Part shown: positions 28,812 to 38,213 of the stretch, in pieces
Layout: each line of letters starts with the position of its first letter
Position numbering within the stretch: the first letter of the stretch is position 1
Assembly: GCF_040448675.1 (NCBI RefSeq)
Contig: NZ_CP159289.1
Coordinates: 2,232,001-2,296,000 of the forward strand
Origin: Dyadobacter sp. 676
GTDB lineage: Bacteria; Bacteroidota; Bacteroidia; Cytophagales; Spirosomataceae
DNA length: 64,000 bases
Reading direction: 5' to 3'
Translations under genes and position numbers: made by a program
Notes under the pieces: model-generated
Databases searched by the model: none
Told to the model about the DNA's origin: nothing
Seen by the model: only the letters and a program-made list of their open reading frames with translations

Positions 28812-29490
28812 CGGTGCGCTGCACCTTCCGTGGCGCGTATATACTTTGTCACGATCTTTCGGTCTACAAATATTGCGGTGCGCGGCACCTTTCGTGGCGC
28901 GTGTATACTTTGTCACGATCTTTCGATCTACAAATATTGCGGTGCGCGGCACCTTTCGTGGCGCGTGTATACTTTGTCACGATCTTTCGATCTACAAATG
29001 TTGCGGTGCGCTGCACCTTTCGTGGCGCGTATATACCTTGTCACGATCTTTCGGTCTACAAATATTGCGGTGCGCGGCACCTTTCGTGGCGCGTGTATAC
29101 TTTGTCACGATCTTTCGGTCTACAAATATTGCGGTGCGCGGCACCTTTGGTGGCGCGTGTATACTTTGTCACGATCTTTCGGTCTACAAATATTGCGGTG
29201 CGCGGCACCTTTGGTGGCGCGTGTATACTTTGTCACGATCTTTCGGTCTACAAATATTGCGGTGCGCGGCACCTTTCGTGGCGTGTGTATACTTTGTCAC
29301 GATCTTTCGATCTACAAATGTTGCGGTGCGCTGCACCTTTCGTGGCGTGTGTATACTTTGTCACGATCTTTCGGTCTACAAATATTGCGGTGCACGGCAC
29401 CTTCCGTGGCGCGTATATACTTTGTCACGATCTTTCGGTCTACAAATATTGCGGTGCGCGGCACCTCCTATGGGCGCGCATATGCCCTGC
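28812..29490. repeat. Tandem repeat array, 64-bp unit, about 10.5 copies
   Basis: Copies begin at 28812, 28876, 28940, 29004, 29068, 29132, 29196, 29260, 29324, 29388 and 29452 (the last one partial and degenerate). Each unit starts CGGTGCGCGGCACC, passes through GTGTATACTTTGTCACGATC and ends TCTACAAATATTG. Copies differ at only a few positions: CGCGGC or CGCTGC or CACGGC in the loop, TTTCGT or TTCCGT or TTTGGT, GCGTG or GCGTA or GTGTG. The GGTGC...GCACC arms stay intact in the complete copies. Because 64 is not a multiple of three, all three forward frames stay open, giving spurious frames of about 240-260 codons. Confidence 0.95.
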
Positions 29491-29494
29491 TACC

Positions 29495-29600
29495 GCAGCC
29501 GCGACGAGGGGCGGAGCCCCGTAATATTTGTAGACATCGATTGGCACCTGCCCCGTTCAGGTGCAGCGCACCGTAACATTGCGCCAGGGTGTCCATATCA
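29495..29600. repeat. Hairpin-rich element with an inverted partial copy of the 64-bp unit
   Basis: Directly after the array three short stems are seen: GGGGC...GCCCC (about 29508-29520), GCACCTG...CAGGTGC (about 29546-29564) and GGTGC...GCACC (about 29560-29572). At about 29520-29540 the minus strand reads GTCTACAAATATTACGG, an inverted match to the end and start of the array unit (TCTACAAATATT, one mismatch, CGG). This looks like a dispersed intergenic (REP-like) element related to the array. Confidence 0.55.
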
Positions 29601-29605
29601 AAAAA

Positions 29606-31339
29606 TCATTGATTCACTATAAAATTGAACCGCCCGCCGGGGGCCGCGTCCCCGTTCACATACCAGTCGAGCGGGTTGCCGTCTTCCTGCATGTTATCCA
29701 ACCATTTGAATTCCATATTCAGCGGTGTTTTCAAACTGGCAAGAAAAGCGCGCGGTATAGTCACCATCATCCGGTTACCTTGCACCTGGTAAGCGACTTT
29801 CTTAACATCGTGCCAGTTTCCGGCGCGGTACTGCTGTAAAGTATTGCCGGCCACAACGCGGTAATCATAACCTTTCCAGCCGGTGGTGGCCCTACGATCG
29901 GTGTCCAGGTAAAGGCGCATCCAGTTATCGCCGGAATTGGGAGTGATTTCAGTGGTGGTCTGAGCGTAGAAATAGAGGTTTTTGCTGTCGTGCGCGACTT
30001 TTATAAGGTCGAAGTCGTTCCGGCCGGTTTTGTTTACGTAGGTGTGTGCGGGTTCGGTTTGCGCGCCGGGATGGTTGCGGTGCTGCGTATCGCCCGTGTA
30101 ATCGCGGTAGGTCGTGACCACCTCGTTCCAGTCATCCAGTGTCCTGATCGTTCTGGCCTGGCCGAGCGCGGGATTGGCTTCCACGCCTTTGTAGCGGCGA
30201 ACATTAGCCACCAGCTGCATATAATAATGGTCCTTCAAACCGGCCGTCAACGACGGTTCGATATCGCGGCTGTACTCCGGACTTGCCTGGTCGCAAAACC
30301 AGGAATGCTCGGGATTCTTGTCGTGGCTCGGGAATTTGCCGGCGATCCATTCGTTCCAGCCCGTCACATAAATGAACGGCGTATTCTGCCTGATGGCGTA
30401 ATCCCATTGCTCCTGCACATTGTAGCCGTAAACAATGTCTTTTTTGGGATCGCCGTGCGAGCCGTTCCGGTAACTTCGGCCCCAGTTGTCCATATTACCA
30501 TAAAACGCCGAGCCACCCATACCTGCCGTGGGGTTCGGATGCTGGGCCACGGATACGTTGATAATCTCGCCCTCTCCTTTTGAATTGTAATGCACCTTCT
30601 GCGGCCGGGTAAACGAAATCCACGGCCACCCATTCACTTTCTGCTTTTCGGTGGGCCATTGCGACTCGCGGAATGTGAAAAAGGATTCGAAGTTCCTGCC
30701 TCTGGCTTCACCTGTGATGCCGATGATGAGCGGTTTGCCATCCAGCATATACCAGCAGTCGGGATGGCGGTAGGGTGCGCCTTCCTTGTAAAACATATCA
30801 TAGGCCTCCTGCATCGTTTCACCGGATTGTGTATTGGTATAAAACACGATTTTCGGTGCCTTGCGCCCTTGTGCCCGCACGGCGTCCATGGCTTTCATGA
30901 GCACGTCTGCCTGCTTGGGGTAAGTCAGGCGGTTGGTCGCATCGATGACGAGAAAATCCACGCCTGCGTCGGTAAGCAGCTGGATACTGCGCAAATGCAC
31001 CCAATAGTCATCGGCTTTGTAATATCCGTAAATAGGCTGGCCCCAGTAATACATGCCCACGTTCTTCGGATCGCCGCCCCAGTGCGGGTTGTCGAAGTCT
31101 TCCAGTACTTCCGGGTGTTTCGAAACAATTTCACTCAAATCCCATGCCCTGGCCGGGGCCACATCGTGCCACAGGAAGTAGAACATACCGACCTGCCGGT
31201 TGACTTTCGGGTCACCCACCGCGTCGTTTTGCGGCAAAGTACGCCCGAGGTCGTCCGTACCCGCAAGCGGCTGTGCCTGCGTGGTACGGCTCATAAACCA
31301 AAGAATAATGAAGAGATATAGCGTTATGTTCCTGTTCAT
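29606..31339 (-). CDS. GH71/GH99-like secreted glycoside hydrolase with C-terminal CBM9-like domain, copy 1
   Basis: 577 residues; signal peptide ending near SRTTQAQ. The barrel has QVGMFYFLWHD, TDAGVDFLVIDATN, KPLIIGITGEARG and YVTGWNEWIAGKF, the last holding the candidate catalytic Glu. The C-terminal CBM9-like domain starts at about residue 405 (IRTLDDWNEVV, DSKNLYFYAQTT, LYLDTDRRATTGWKGYDY) and ends at the protein end (DAAPGGRFNF). Paralogous to the gene at 26994-28784. It follows SusD by 31 bases and so is almost certainly in the SusC/SusD operon. GH99 and GH71 members act on alpha-mannans and alpha-glucans; which applies here is not decidable from sequence. Confidence 0.78.
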   Translation of the reverse strand: MNRNITLYLFIILWFMSRTTQAQPLAGTDDLGRTLPQNDAVGDPKVNRQVGMFYFLWHDVAPARAWDLSEIVSKHPEVLEDFDNPHWGGDPKNVGMYYWGQPIYGYYKADDYWVHLRSIQLLTDAGVDFLVIDATNRLTYPKQADVLMKAMDAVRAQGRKAPKIVFYTNTQSGETMQEAYDMFYKEGAPYRHPDCWYMLDGKPLIIGITGEARGRNFESFFTFRESQWPTEKQKVNGWPWISFTRPQKVHYNSKGEGEIINVSVAQHPNPTAGMGGSAFYGNMDNWGRSYRNGSHGDPKKDIVYGYNVQEQWDYAIRQNTPFIYVTGWNEWIAGKFPSHDKNPEHSWFCDQASPEYSRDIEPSLTAGLKDHYYMQLVANVRRYKGVEANPALGQARTIRTLDDWNEVVTTYRDYTGDTQHRNHPGAQTEPAHTYVNKTGRNDFDLIKVAHDSKNLYFYAQTTTEITPNSGDNWMRLYLDTDRRATTGWKGYDYRVVAGNTLQQYRAGNWHDVKKVAYQVQGNRMMVTIPRAFLASLKTPLNMEFKWLDNMQEDGNPLDWYVNGDAAPGGRFNFIVNQ

Positions 31340-31370
31340 TGCATTTAGCTTTTACTGAAAAATCGATGGC

Positions 31371-33146
31371 TCAATCCAGCCAGCCGGGATTCTGCCAATT
31401 GGCACCGGAAAGCCCGATGATCTTGTCGACTTCCCTCTGGTCGATCGGGTACATGAGGTATTTGTCCGAGAATGCATTCCTGTTCTGGAATTTGAAGCGT
31501 TTGTAAACGAAGTTGGGGCCGCTTTTGGTAATACGCATGCCGGTAACAAAGCGGTCGGTCTGATCGAGGATTTTCCAGCGGCGGACATCGAAAAAGCGGT
31601 GTTCTTCAAATGCCAGCTCGATACGCCGCTCGTTGCGGTATTTTTTTTCGAATGCCTCCTTGCTCATGCCCGTCGGGAAGCCTGGCATTCCCGCCCGCGA
31701 ACGCACCGCATTGACGGCGTCCCGCGCCGACATCGAAAAGTTACCCGCCTTCACGGCCACGTCCGGTCCCGCCGACTGGTAGGCCGACTCCGCGAAATTC
31801 AAATACAGCTCCGCCAGCCTCAGCAGACGAATCCCACCGTCGGCATTGTTGTTCTGGCCCGAACGAAAGTTGTTGAATTTACGCAGGTAATAGCCCGTTC
31901 GGGTATGTTTCCGGTTGATATCCGAAATCTCCTCCGCTCCTCCCACAAAAGTCTCTATCTTTTTGCCATTCGGCTGGTCGAGATTGCGGACTGCGCCATT
32001 ATAATAAATCGAAGCATAAAAACGAGGATCGCGGCCGGTGTACGGGTCGTCTTCCTTGTAACCGGATTTGGCATTGATAACAGGAACCGTCCTATTCGCA
32101 TCGGAATAGCCTGTAATCGGCGCCTCGCCGTTAGCCATTTCGTAGGCATCGACGAGGTCCTGTGTCGGGCATGGACCTGTGCGTTCCATACCCGGATTGG
32201 TGGGCATCCCTGCATATCGCCACACCTGCATATTGTCCCCGACATGGTAAATCGTTTCCTTGTCGGTAGCCCGCTGGTCGTTGGAACTGGTAAAGAAATA
32301 CAATGCGTAAGCATTCTGGGCAATGTTGGCGGCCGGCTTTTCGTCAAAAAGCCGGTAGCCGTTCGCAAGGCACTGCGACAACGCCTCGGCATTGATCTCC
32401 GTCGCCTTCGCCCAGGTATACGTGCCGTCGCTCCAGAGCGGAGAAGCTGCATAGGTAACCGCCTGACTTTTGATCGCGTAAGCCACGGCCCGCGTCACGA
32501 TTCCGTATTGATTGTCATAAATTTCCCACGGAAGTCCGTCCCGTGTCGCGGGGTACGACAATGCCTTGTCACAATCCGACAGAATGAATGTAACCACCTC
32601 CGAGAAGGTCGCGCGCTTGTCGGTCGAAAAATCGTGGTCGATTTCGAGCGGCTTGTCGAAAATCGGAACCCCGCCATAGCGCTTGATGAGTTGCAGGTAA
32701 TACAACGCCCTCAGCGTATGGGCCTGTGCGGTCCATGCATTCTTCTCGCCTTCGCTCGCGTACACGGGAGCAGTTTTAATATTCTCGATAAACACATTGC
32801 ATCGGCGGATCGCCTGGTACAGATCTCCCCAGGGATTGCCGTCGGCGGAGTTCTCTTTATAGGTCGTGGAGGTAACGTTGCCGCCATACCAGACGATGTA
32901 CCGCGAGCCCGGGGTAATATCGTCGGCATCCTGGGCTTCGTCCGTGAAAGAGGCGCGGTCCATGTAAGGCTTGGGTACAGAGCCATAGCACGAGTTGAGG
33001 TAACCACGGGTGCGGTTATAGTCGCTGAAAACCTGGTCCATAGTAATGCGGCCGTCGGTGGGCAGGTCGAGCTGCTCGTTGCAGGCCGTCAGCATGCCCG
33101 AAATTGCCGAAGTCAGCAGAAGGAATTTATATTTTTTCATATTCAA
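31371..33146 (-). CDS. SusD-family glycan-binding lipoprotein, pair 2
   Basis: 591 residues. Lipobox SGMLTAC (Cys22) after a short signal, then NEQLDLPTDGRITMDQVFSD, the usual SusD N-terminus. TPR-type helices carry WTAQAHTLRALYYLQLIKRYGGVPIF, and the C-terminus has RRIELAFEEHRFFDVRRWKI and the closing MYPIDQREVDKI...WQNPGW. It caps the SusC channel at the outer surface and captures oligosaccharide. It lies 9 bases after its SusC partner and 31 bases before the GH71/99-like gene. Confidence 0.92.
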   Translation of the reverse strand: MNMKKYKFLLLTSAISGMLTACNEQLDLPTDGRITMDQVFSDYNRTRGYLNSCYGSVPKPYMDRASFTDEAQDADDITPGSRYIVWYGGNVTSTTYKENSADGNPWGDLYQAIRRCNVFIENIKTAPVYASEGEKNAWTAQAHTLRALYYLQLIKRYGGVPIFDKPLEIDHDFSTDKRATFSEVVTFILSDCDKALSYPATRDGLPWEIYDNQYGIVTRAVAYAIKSQAVTYAASPLWSDGTYTWAKATEINAEALSQCLANGYRLFDEKPAANIAQNAYALYFFTSSNDQRATDKETIYHVGDNMQVWRYAGMPTNPGMERTGPCPTQDLVDAYEMANGEAPITGYSDANRTVPVINAKSGYKEDDPYTGRDPRFYASIYYNGAVRNLDQPNGKKIETFVGGAEEISDINRKHTRTGYYLRKFNNFRSGQNNNADGGIRLLRLAELYLNFAESAYQSAGPDVAVKAGNFSMSARDAVNAVRSRAGMPGFPTGMSKEAFEKKYRNERRIELAFEEHRFFDVRRWKILDQTDRFVTGMRITKSGPNFVYKRFKFQNRNAFSDKYLMYPIDQREVDKIIGLSGANWQNPGWLD

Positions 33147-33155
33147 AACCTGATT

Positions 33156-36100
33156 TTAGAAAGTCACACTGATGCCCGCATTGTAAACCCGGTACACCGG
33201 AAATGCCAGGTAACCATCGCCCTCGGGACCGAAGTCGCCGGACTTCATTTTATCCCACGTAACAAGATTTTGCCCGCTCACCAGCACCCGGACCTGGTCG
33301 GCACGGATCAGCTTCGACAACGCCAGCGGCAACTTGTAGGACAGCTCCACATTTTTCAGCCTCACGTACGAGCGGTCGTACAGGTAGTAATCGCTCGCCT
33401 CGTGGTTCACGGTGCGTGCGAGCGACAATGCAGGCGACGTAATCTTCTCACCCGCTGCGTAGCGCTCCGGTGTCCACGCATTACGGTGGAGCGAACCGAA
33501 CACGCCGTCGTAATCCGTCTCGAAAACGCCGGTTCCCTCATAAACCGACGAGTAGTTTCCAACGCCTTGAAAGAGCAGGCTCACGTCGAAATTTTTGTAG
33601 GTAAAGCCGGCTGAAACGCCGTAAATCGTAGTCGGAATAGTGCCGTTACCCATGGGTGCCTTGTCTCGTTCGTCGATCTTGCCGTCGGCGTTGAGGTCCT
33701 GGTAACGCAGGTCTCCGGGCCTGGGTGTGCCAAAGCTGTAAGTCAGGTTACTGTTATCGATCTCCTGCTGCGAATTGAAGAACCCGTTGCCATTGCTGTA
33801 ATCCACCCGGTATCCGAACGTCTGCCCGAACGCATACCCCTCCTCCCAATTACGATAAGCGTAATCCTCGGTTTTGCGCGCCTCGTTCCAGCTGATGATC
33901 TTGTTTCTGGCATAGCTCAGCATAAGTCCGGCATGGACGGAAAAGTCTTTTGTGAACATTTTGGTATAACCCACATTGATATCCACGCCTTTGTTCTCGA
34001 AAATTCCGGCGTTGATTTTAGGGTAATTGTCCAAAGGAATCCCCTGATAAAGCGGGATCGTCGACAACGCCCCTACCACCATATTATCCATCCGCTCCCT
34101 GAACACATCCACGGAAACCGACCATGCATTCATCAAACCGAAGTCGATGCCGTAATTCTGTTTTTTGGAGATTTCCGCCCGGATGTTCGGATTTCCCACC
34201 TGCCCTTCCTCGACAAGGTATTGCAGCGAACCGATCGGTCCGCCACCTTTGACGGTCACATTGTCCAGATAGGCGAAACGCATGAGGCCGCTCTGGTCGT
34301 TGGCGGTTTTACCGTAAGAAGCGCGGACTTTCAGGTTGGTCAGGAATGCATTGTTCCTCAAAAATGACTCGTTCGAAACGACCCAGGCGGCCGAAACAGC
34401 CGGAGTGGTGGTATAACGCACGTTCCGGGCATATTGCTCCGAACCCGAGTAGCCCAGGTCGAACTTGACCAGATAGCGGTTATCAAAACCATAAGAAGCC
34501 TCGAAACCGCTGCTCACACGGTTGTAGGGCAGCATTCCGGGCGAGGAATTGTCGGCCTTGGTGAGGTTCTGGTAAAACATATAGGCCATCGCGCCCACCC
34601 GGTGCCGTCCGAAGTCGCGCTTGTAGTTCATCGCGATGTTGTAGGTAAGGTGGTAATAGTAGGAATGCGATTTGGAGTAAGCCAATGGCGTGTTGTTTTG
34701 AGCACCTTTTTTAGTAAATACCAATGCCGAGTCGCTGGTTTGTACCCATCGTTCATAGTCCTGCTTGGTGGAAAGGCTGCCTACGGAGTTGGTCTGGTAG
34801 GCCATGGTCCCGGTCAGGTTAAGGCCTTTGGTGAGAAAACCCATATCGAGGTCGAGGCCGAACTGCGATACGATGTTGGTAACGGTGTGCCGTGTGTAGC
34901 CTGTCCGGTTGAGCATCCCGTAAGTAGGCGACTCCACGCGTTCGGTTGTGACGACTTTGCCGCCCGCATCGAGCACCTCGCCCGACGGACTGGTTACTGC
35001 TGGCGTTACCGGGCCATAAACAGTCGGCGGGATCTGGAAAATGCTGCTGTACACTTCGGCATTGCTTGCGCCGCCCGGAGTGCGCTCTCGCTTTACGTTG
35101 CCCGCGAGGCGTATGAATGCTTTCAGATACCGGTTGAGGCTCATATCGATGTTCGACCGGTAATTGACCCAGATATTATTCGCATTCGGGTCGTAGCGTG
35201 CCTGATCCGTTTTGAAATAACCGCCCTGGTGCATGAAATTGATATTCGAGAAAAACTGCACTTTGTCGTTACCTCCCGTGACGTTCACGCTCGCGCGCTG
35301 CATGGCCGCGAAGTTTTTGAGATAGCGGCTATACCAATTATTATTCGGGTACAAATCACGGTCCCGGCCCGAACGGTAACCTTCGATCTGCTGGGGACTG
35401 AAAAGGTAATTCGCGCCCAGGCCATCGTTAAATGCCGCCTGGTTCCGCATTTCGGCGTACTCGGCCGAGTTATAGAAGGCCGGTTTCGTGGTAACCTGCT
35501 GCATTGACTGGTCGAACCGCGTCTTGATCTGCAATGGACCCCTCCGGCCACGTTTGGTGGTGATCACCAGGAGCCCGTTCGCACCCTGAATGCCGTACAA
35601 CGCCTGAGTCGAAGCGTCTTTCAGCACGGTGATGGATTCAATTTCATTGGCGGTAATGTATTCCAGCGTCTGATTGCTGTTGTAGGCGTTGATAATACCG
35701 TCGATAATCACAAGCGGGCCATTGGTACGAGCGGCAGAAAGGCCGCGAACGTACAGGTTCGTGGTCGCGCGGGAGAGTTCCGAAAATGTCTCCTGCGTCG
35801 TCAGTCCCGAAAGACGCCCGGCCAGCGTCTGCGTCAGATTAGCTACCGGTGATTTTTCGAGTTCCTCCCCTTTCACGGTCGACACCGCCCCCGAAAGCTC
35901 GGAGCGCGACTGGGCTGTGTAGCCGAGTTGTACTACCTCGTCTTTTCTATGCGCGTCCCATTTCAGCCGCACTTCTATTTCCCGCTTTTCCGGAACAGCG
36001 ATTGTTTGATTGCCGTAACCATTATGCGAAAACACCAGCGCGCGACTACCGTCGTCGACCGCCATCGTAAACTCGCCACTGATATTGCTAACGGTGCCGT

Positions 36101-36263
36101 TCCGGCCGTTTTCGGAGAGAATAGTCACGCCTGCGAGCGGCTGGCCGAATTCGTTGCGCACAATGCCGGTAACCGTCCCGGTGAGCTCCTGCGCATGGAG
36201 CTGCATAACGGCAAGTATACCAACCAGCACCGGCATTATTTTCGATTTGATAAAATGTATCAT
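33156..36263 (-). CDS. SusC-family TonB-dependent outer membrane transporter, pair 2
   Basis: 1035 residues. Signal peptide ending MQLHAQ, then a carboxypeptidase-regulatory-like domain (VTGIVRNEFGQPLAGVTI), the plug domain with VVQLGYTAQSRSELSGAVSTV and LVIIDGI, IESITVLKDASTQALYG and GANGLLVITTKRG, and a long beta barrel. It ends VYNAGISVTF, with the expected C-terminal Phe. It has no STN domain, unlike the other SusC of the locus, so it is not expected to talk directly to FecR. It imports oligosaccharides with the SusD behind it. Confidence 0.93.
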   Translation of the reverse strand: MIHFIKSKIMPVLVGILAVMQLHAQELTGTVTGIVRNEFGQPLAGVTILSENGRNGTVSNISGEFTMAVDDGSRALVFSHNGYGNQTIAVPEKREIEVRLKWDAHRKDEVVQLGYTAQSRSELSGAVSTVKGEELEKSPVANLTQTLAGRLSGLTTQETFSELSRATTNLYVRGLSAARTNGPLVIIDGIINAYNSNQTLEYITANEIESITVLKDASTQALYGIQGANGLLVITTKRGRRGPLQIKTRFDQSMQQVTTKPAFYNSAEYAEMRNQAAFNDGLGANYLFSPQQIEGYRSGRDRDLYPNNNWYSRYLKNFAAMQRASVNVTGGNDKVQFFSNINFMHQGGYFKTDQARYDPNANNIWVNYRSNIDMSLNRYLKAFIRLAGNVKRERTPGGASNAEVYSSIFQIPPTVYGPVTPAVTSPSGEVLDAGGKVVTTERVESPTYGMLNRTGYTRHTVTNIVSQFGLDLDMGFLTKGLNLTGTMAYQTNSVGSLSTKQDYERWVQTSDSALVFTKKGAQNNTPLAYSKSHSYYYHLTYNIAMNYKRDFGRHRVGAMAYMFYQNLTKADNSSPGMLPYNRVSSGFEASYGFDNRYLVKFDLGYSGSEQYARNVRYTTTPAVSAAWVVSNESFLRNNAFLTNLKVRASYGKTANDQSGLMRFAYLDNVTVKGGGPIGSLQYLVEEGQVGNPNIRAEISKKQNYGIDFGLMNAWSVSVDVFRERMDNMVVGALSTIPLYQGIPLDNYPKINAGIFENKGVDINVGYTKMFTKDFSVHAGLMLSYARNKIISWNEARKTEDYAYRNWEEGYAFGQTFGYRVDYSNGNGFFNSQQEIDNSNLTYSFGTPRPGDLRYQDLNADGKIDERDKAPMGNGTIPTTIYGVSAGFTYKNFDVSLLFQGVGNYSSVYEGTGVFETDYDGVFGSLHRNAWTPERYAAGEKITSPALSLARTVNHEASDYYLYDRSYVRLKNVELSYKLPLALSKLIRADQVRVLVSGQNLVTWDKMKSGDFGPEGDGYLAFPVYRVYNAGISVTF

Positions 36264-36299
36264 AAATCCTTGAAAGCTAAGAGTCTTGAACCATTGATA

Positions 36300-38198
36300 T
36301 TACCAACCTGGGTTTTGCCAGTCGGCCCCGGTAATCGAGCGGAGGCGATTGGCTTCGTTCAGGGGGATGGGCACCCAGAGGAACTTGTTGGTGTAGTTCT
36401 TGCGCTCGGTTGCACGCACGGGCCTACGGGTGTACGTGAAAGAACCGTCGGCCTTGCGGGTAATTTCCATGGCTGTCACCCAGCGGTCGGTTTGCGCAAG
36501 GTCACCGGTAGGTTTCGACCAGCGGCGCAGATCGAAATAGCGGTTTTCTTCCATCGCCAGCTCCACCCGTCGCTCGGCGCGGATGCGTTTGATCAGCTCC
36601 GCCTTCGAAAGCGAGGCGGGTAATGCCGGCATCCCGGCGCGGGCGCGGATTTCGTTCACGGCCTTCGCGGCGTCCGCCAGTTGTCCGGCCTCGGCGGCCG
36701 CTTCGGCGAAGTTGAGGATCACTTCGCCCAGCCGGAACAGTTTCCAGTTGGCCCCGGCGATGGGATTATCACCGCCCGAGTTGGGGTGCAGGAACTTCCG
36801 TTCGTAATAGCCCGTCCGCGTAGCCTTGCGTACGCTGGGGTCGATTCCCGTCTGCGGTTCGCCCTTGTAAGTGGCAATCACGCGGGTACGGTTACCGATC
36901 GGGGCAGGGTAATTTTCCACCGATTCCGGTGCTTCGGCGAAATTCCACATGGCCTTTCTTTTCGAACCATTGTAATAAATGGAAGCATAAAAACGCGGGT
37001 CGCGCTTCGCGTATGGATTTTTGGGATCGTAGGTTTTGTTCGCCGGGTTATAGTTCGGCTGCAAATGCTGCTCGTCGAGATACGGTTTGTCCAGGTTCAG
37101 CACCGGCTGGCCGTCGATGGTCTCGTAGGCGTCCACAAGCTCCTGCGTGGGGCATGTTCCCGATTTGTAGCCGTCCTGTGATCCGATTCCGTCGATATTC
37201 CAGATATTCCCCTGGTTCTCCCGGCTCTGAAAGATGGTTTCACGGTCCACCGGATTGGGCGCATATTTCATCGTCTGGGTGAAGTACTCATTATACAGCG
37301 CGGTCTTCTCATTTTTATCGGGCCCGAGGAATGCGACGTCGGAAAGGTAGGTCTGCGGCAGGTTCACTTTGTTGTACAGCTCATAACCGTTGGCCCGGAG
37401 ATTTTCCAGCGACGTTTTATTAACCTGATACGCTTCCTGCCAACGATCCTGGCCCCCGTTATTCAACGGACTGGCGGCGAAAAGGATCATTTTGGATTTG
37501 ATCGCCTCGGCCAATGCCTTGTTCACACGGCCGCCCTCGCTGTCGGTGGTAATGCGCCATGGGAGCTCCGCGGTATTCAATGCCACATCGCAATCTTCCA
37601 TAATGAATTTGACAACCTCATAATAGCTGGCTTTCGTCACCGTCGAAAAGTCCTGCTGAAAGTCGTAGGGCTCCCGCTCGATCGGCAGCACGGCACCGAA
37701 CCATTTCAACAGTTCGGAATAATAATAGGCCCGCAGCAAATGCGCCTCGGCTTTCCATCGGGCGCGGTCGGCCGGGTTGCGGACGGTGGCCTTGTCGATA
37801 CGGCTGATGAAGATCGTGCAGTTGCGGATGGCGCTCCAGTAACGTGCCCAGTAATCGCCATTACCCGCATCGGAACTGATGTTTGTGATCGGATGGTTGC
37901 CTGCCGAGGCATCGCCATTGTACATCCGTCCCGACATGATCCAGGATTCGGCCTCGGCGTCGGTGTCCCACGACTCGTCGCTCCAGTTCACCGGACCCCT
38001 GCTCCAAAAGAAGTAGCGCGTGCCTTTCACGGGTATATTGGCATAGCAGCTGTTCAGGAATGCGCCTGTTTTGTCGTTATCGGCAAAAATCTCGTCCATC
38101 GTCAGCTTGCCGTCGGGCGCCATATCGAGCACGTCCTTGCAGGAAGTAACGGTCAGCGACGCCAGCGTGAATGCAAAAAGTAAAGTTCTCAGTTTCAT
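36300..38198 (-). CDS. SusD-family glycan-binding lipoprotein, pair 1
   Basis: 632 residues. Lipobox VTSC (Cys20) followed by KDVLDMAPDGKLTMDEIFAD. Conserved SusD stretches are WKAEAHLLRAYYYSELLKWFG, ERRVELAMEENRYFDLRRW and the C-terminal VPIPLNEANRLRSI...WQNPGW. It is placed 15 bases after its SusC partner and 36 bases before the second SusC. The two SusD proteins share the same frame of motifs but differ strongly in the middle, so they probably bind different chain lengths or linkages. Confidence 0.92.
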   Translation of the reverse strand: MKLRTLLFAFTLASLTVTSCKDVLDMAPDGKLTMDEIFADNDKTGAFLNSCYANIPVKGTRYFFWSRGPVNWSDESWDTDAEAESWIMSGRMYNGDASAGNHPITNISSDAGNGDYWARYWSAIRNCTIFISRIDKATVRNPADRARWKAEAHLLRAYYYSELLKWFGAVLPIEREPYDFQQDFSTVTKASYYEVVKFIMEDCDVALNTAELPWRITTDSEGGRVNKALAEAIKSKMILFAASPLNNGGQDRWQEAYQVNKTSLENLRANGYELYNKVNLPQTYLSDVAFLGPDKNEKTALYNEYFTQTMKYAPNPVDRETIFQSRENQGNIWNIDGIGSQDGYKSGTCPTQELVDAYETIDGQPVLNLDKPYLDEQHLQPNYNPANKTYDPKNPYAKRDPRFYASIYYNGSKRKAMWNFAEAPESVENYPAPIGNRTRVIATYKGEPQTGIDPSVRKATRTGYYERKFLHPNSGGDNPIAGANWKLFRLGEVILNFAEAAAEAGQLADAAKAVNEIRARAGMPALPASLSKAELIKRIRAERRVELAMEENRYFDLRRWSKPTGDLAQTDRWVTAMEITRKADGSFTYTRRPVRATERKNYTNKFLWVPIPLNEANRLRSITGADWQNPGW

Positions 38199-38213
38199 AT
38201 GGGCGGCTGCTTG

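Noticed and set aside
28812..29490. CRISPR array
   Set aside because: The whole 64-bp unit repeats with no variable spacers, and no cas gene is present.
28814..29622. Three overlapping plus-strand open frames of about 240-260 codons with Cys-Arg-rich repeat proteins
   Set aside because: They are a by-product of a 64-bp repeat whose length is not a multiple of three, so the three frames read the same repeat in rotation; no independent start, signal or family support.
31599..33614. Long plus-strand open frame (671 codons) opposite SusD and the end of SusC
   Set aside because: Antisense shadow of high-GC coding sequence; the minus-strand genes have full family matches.
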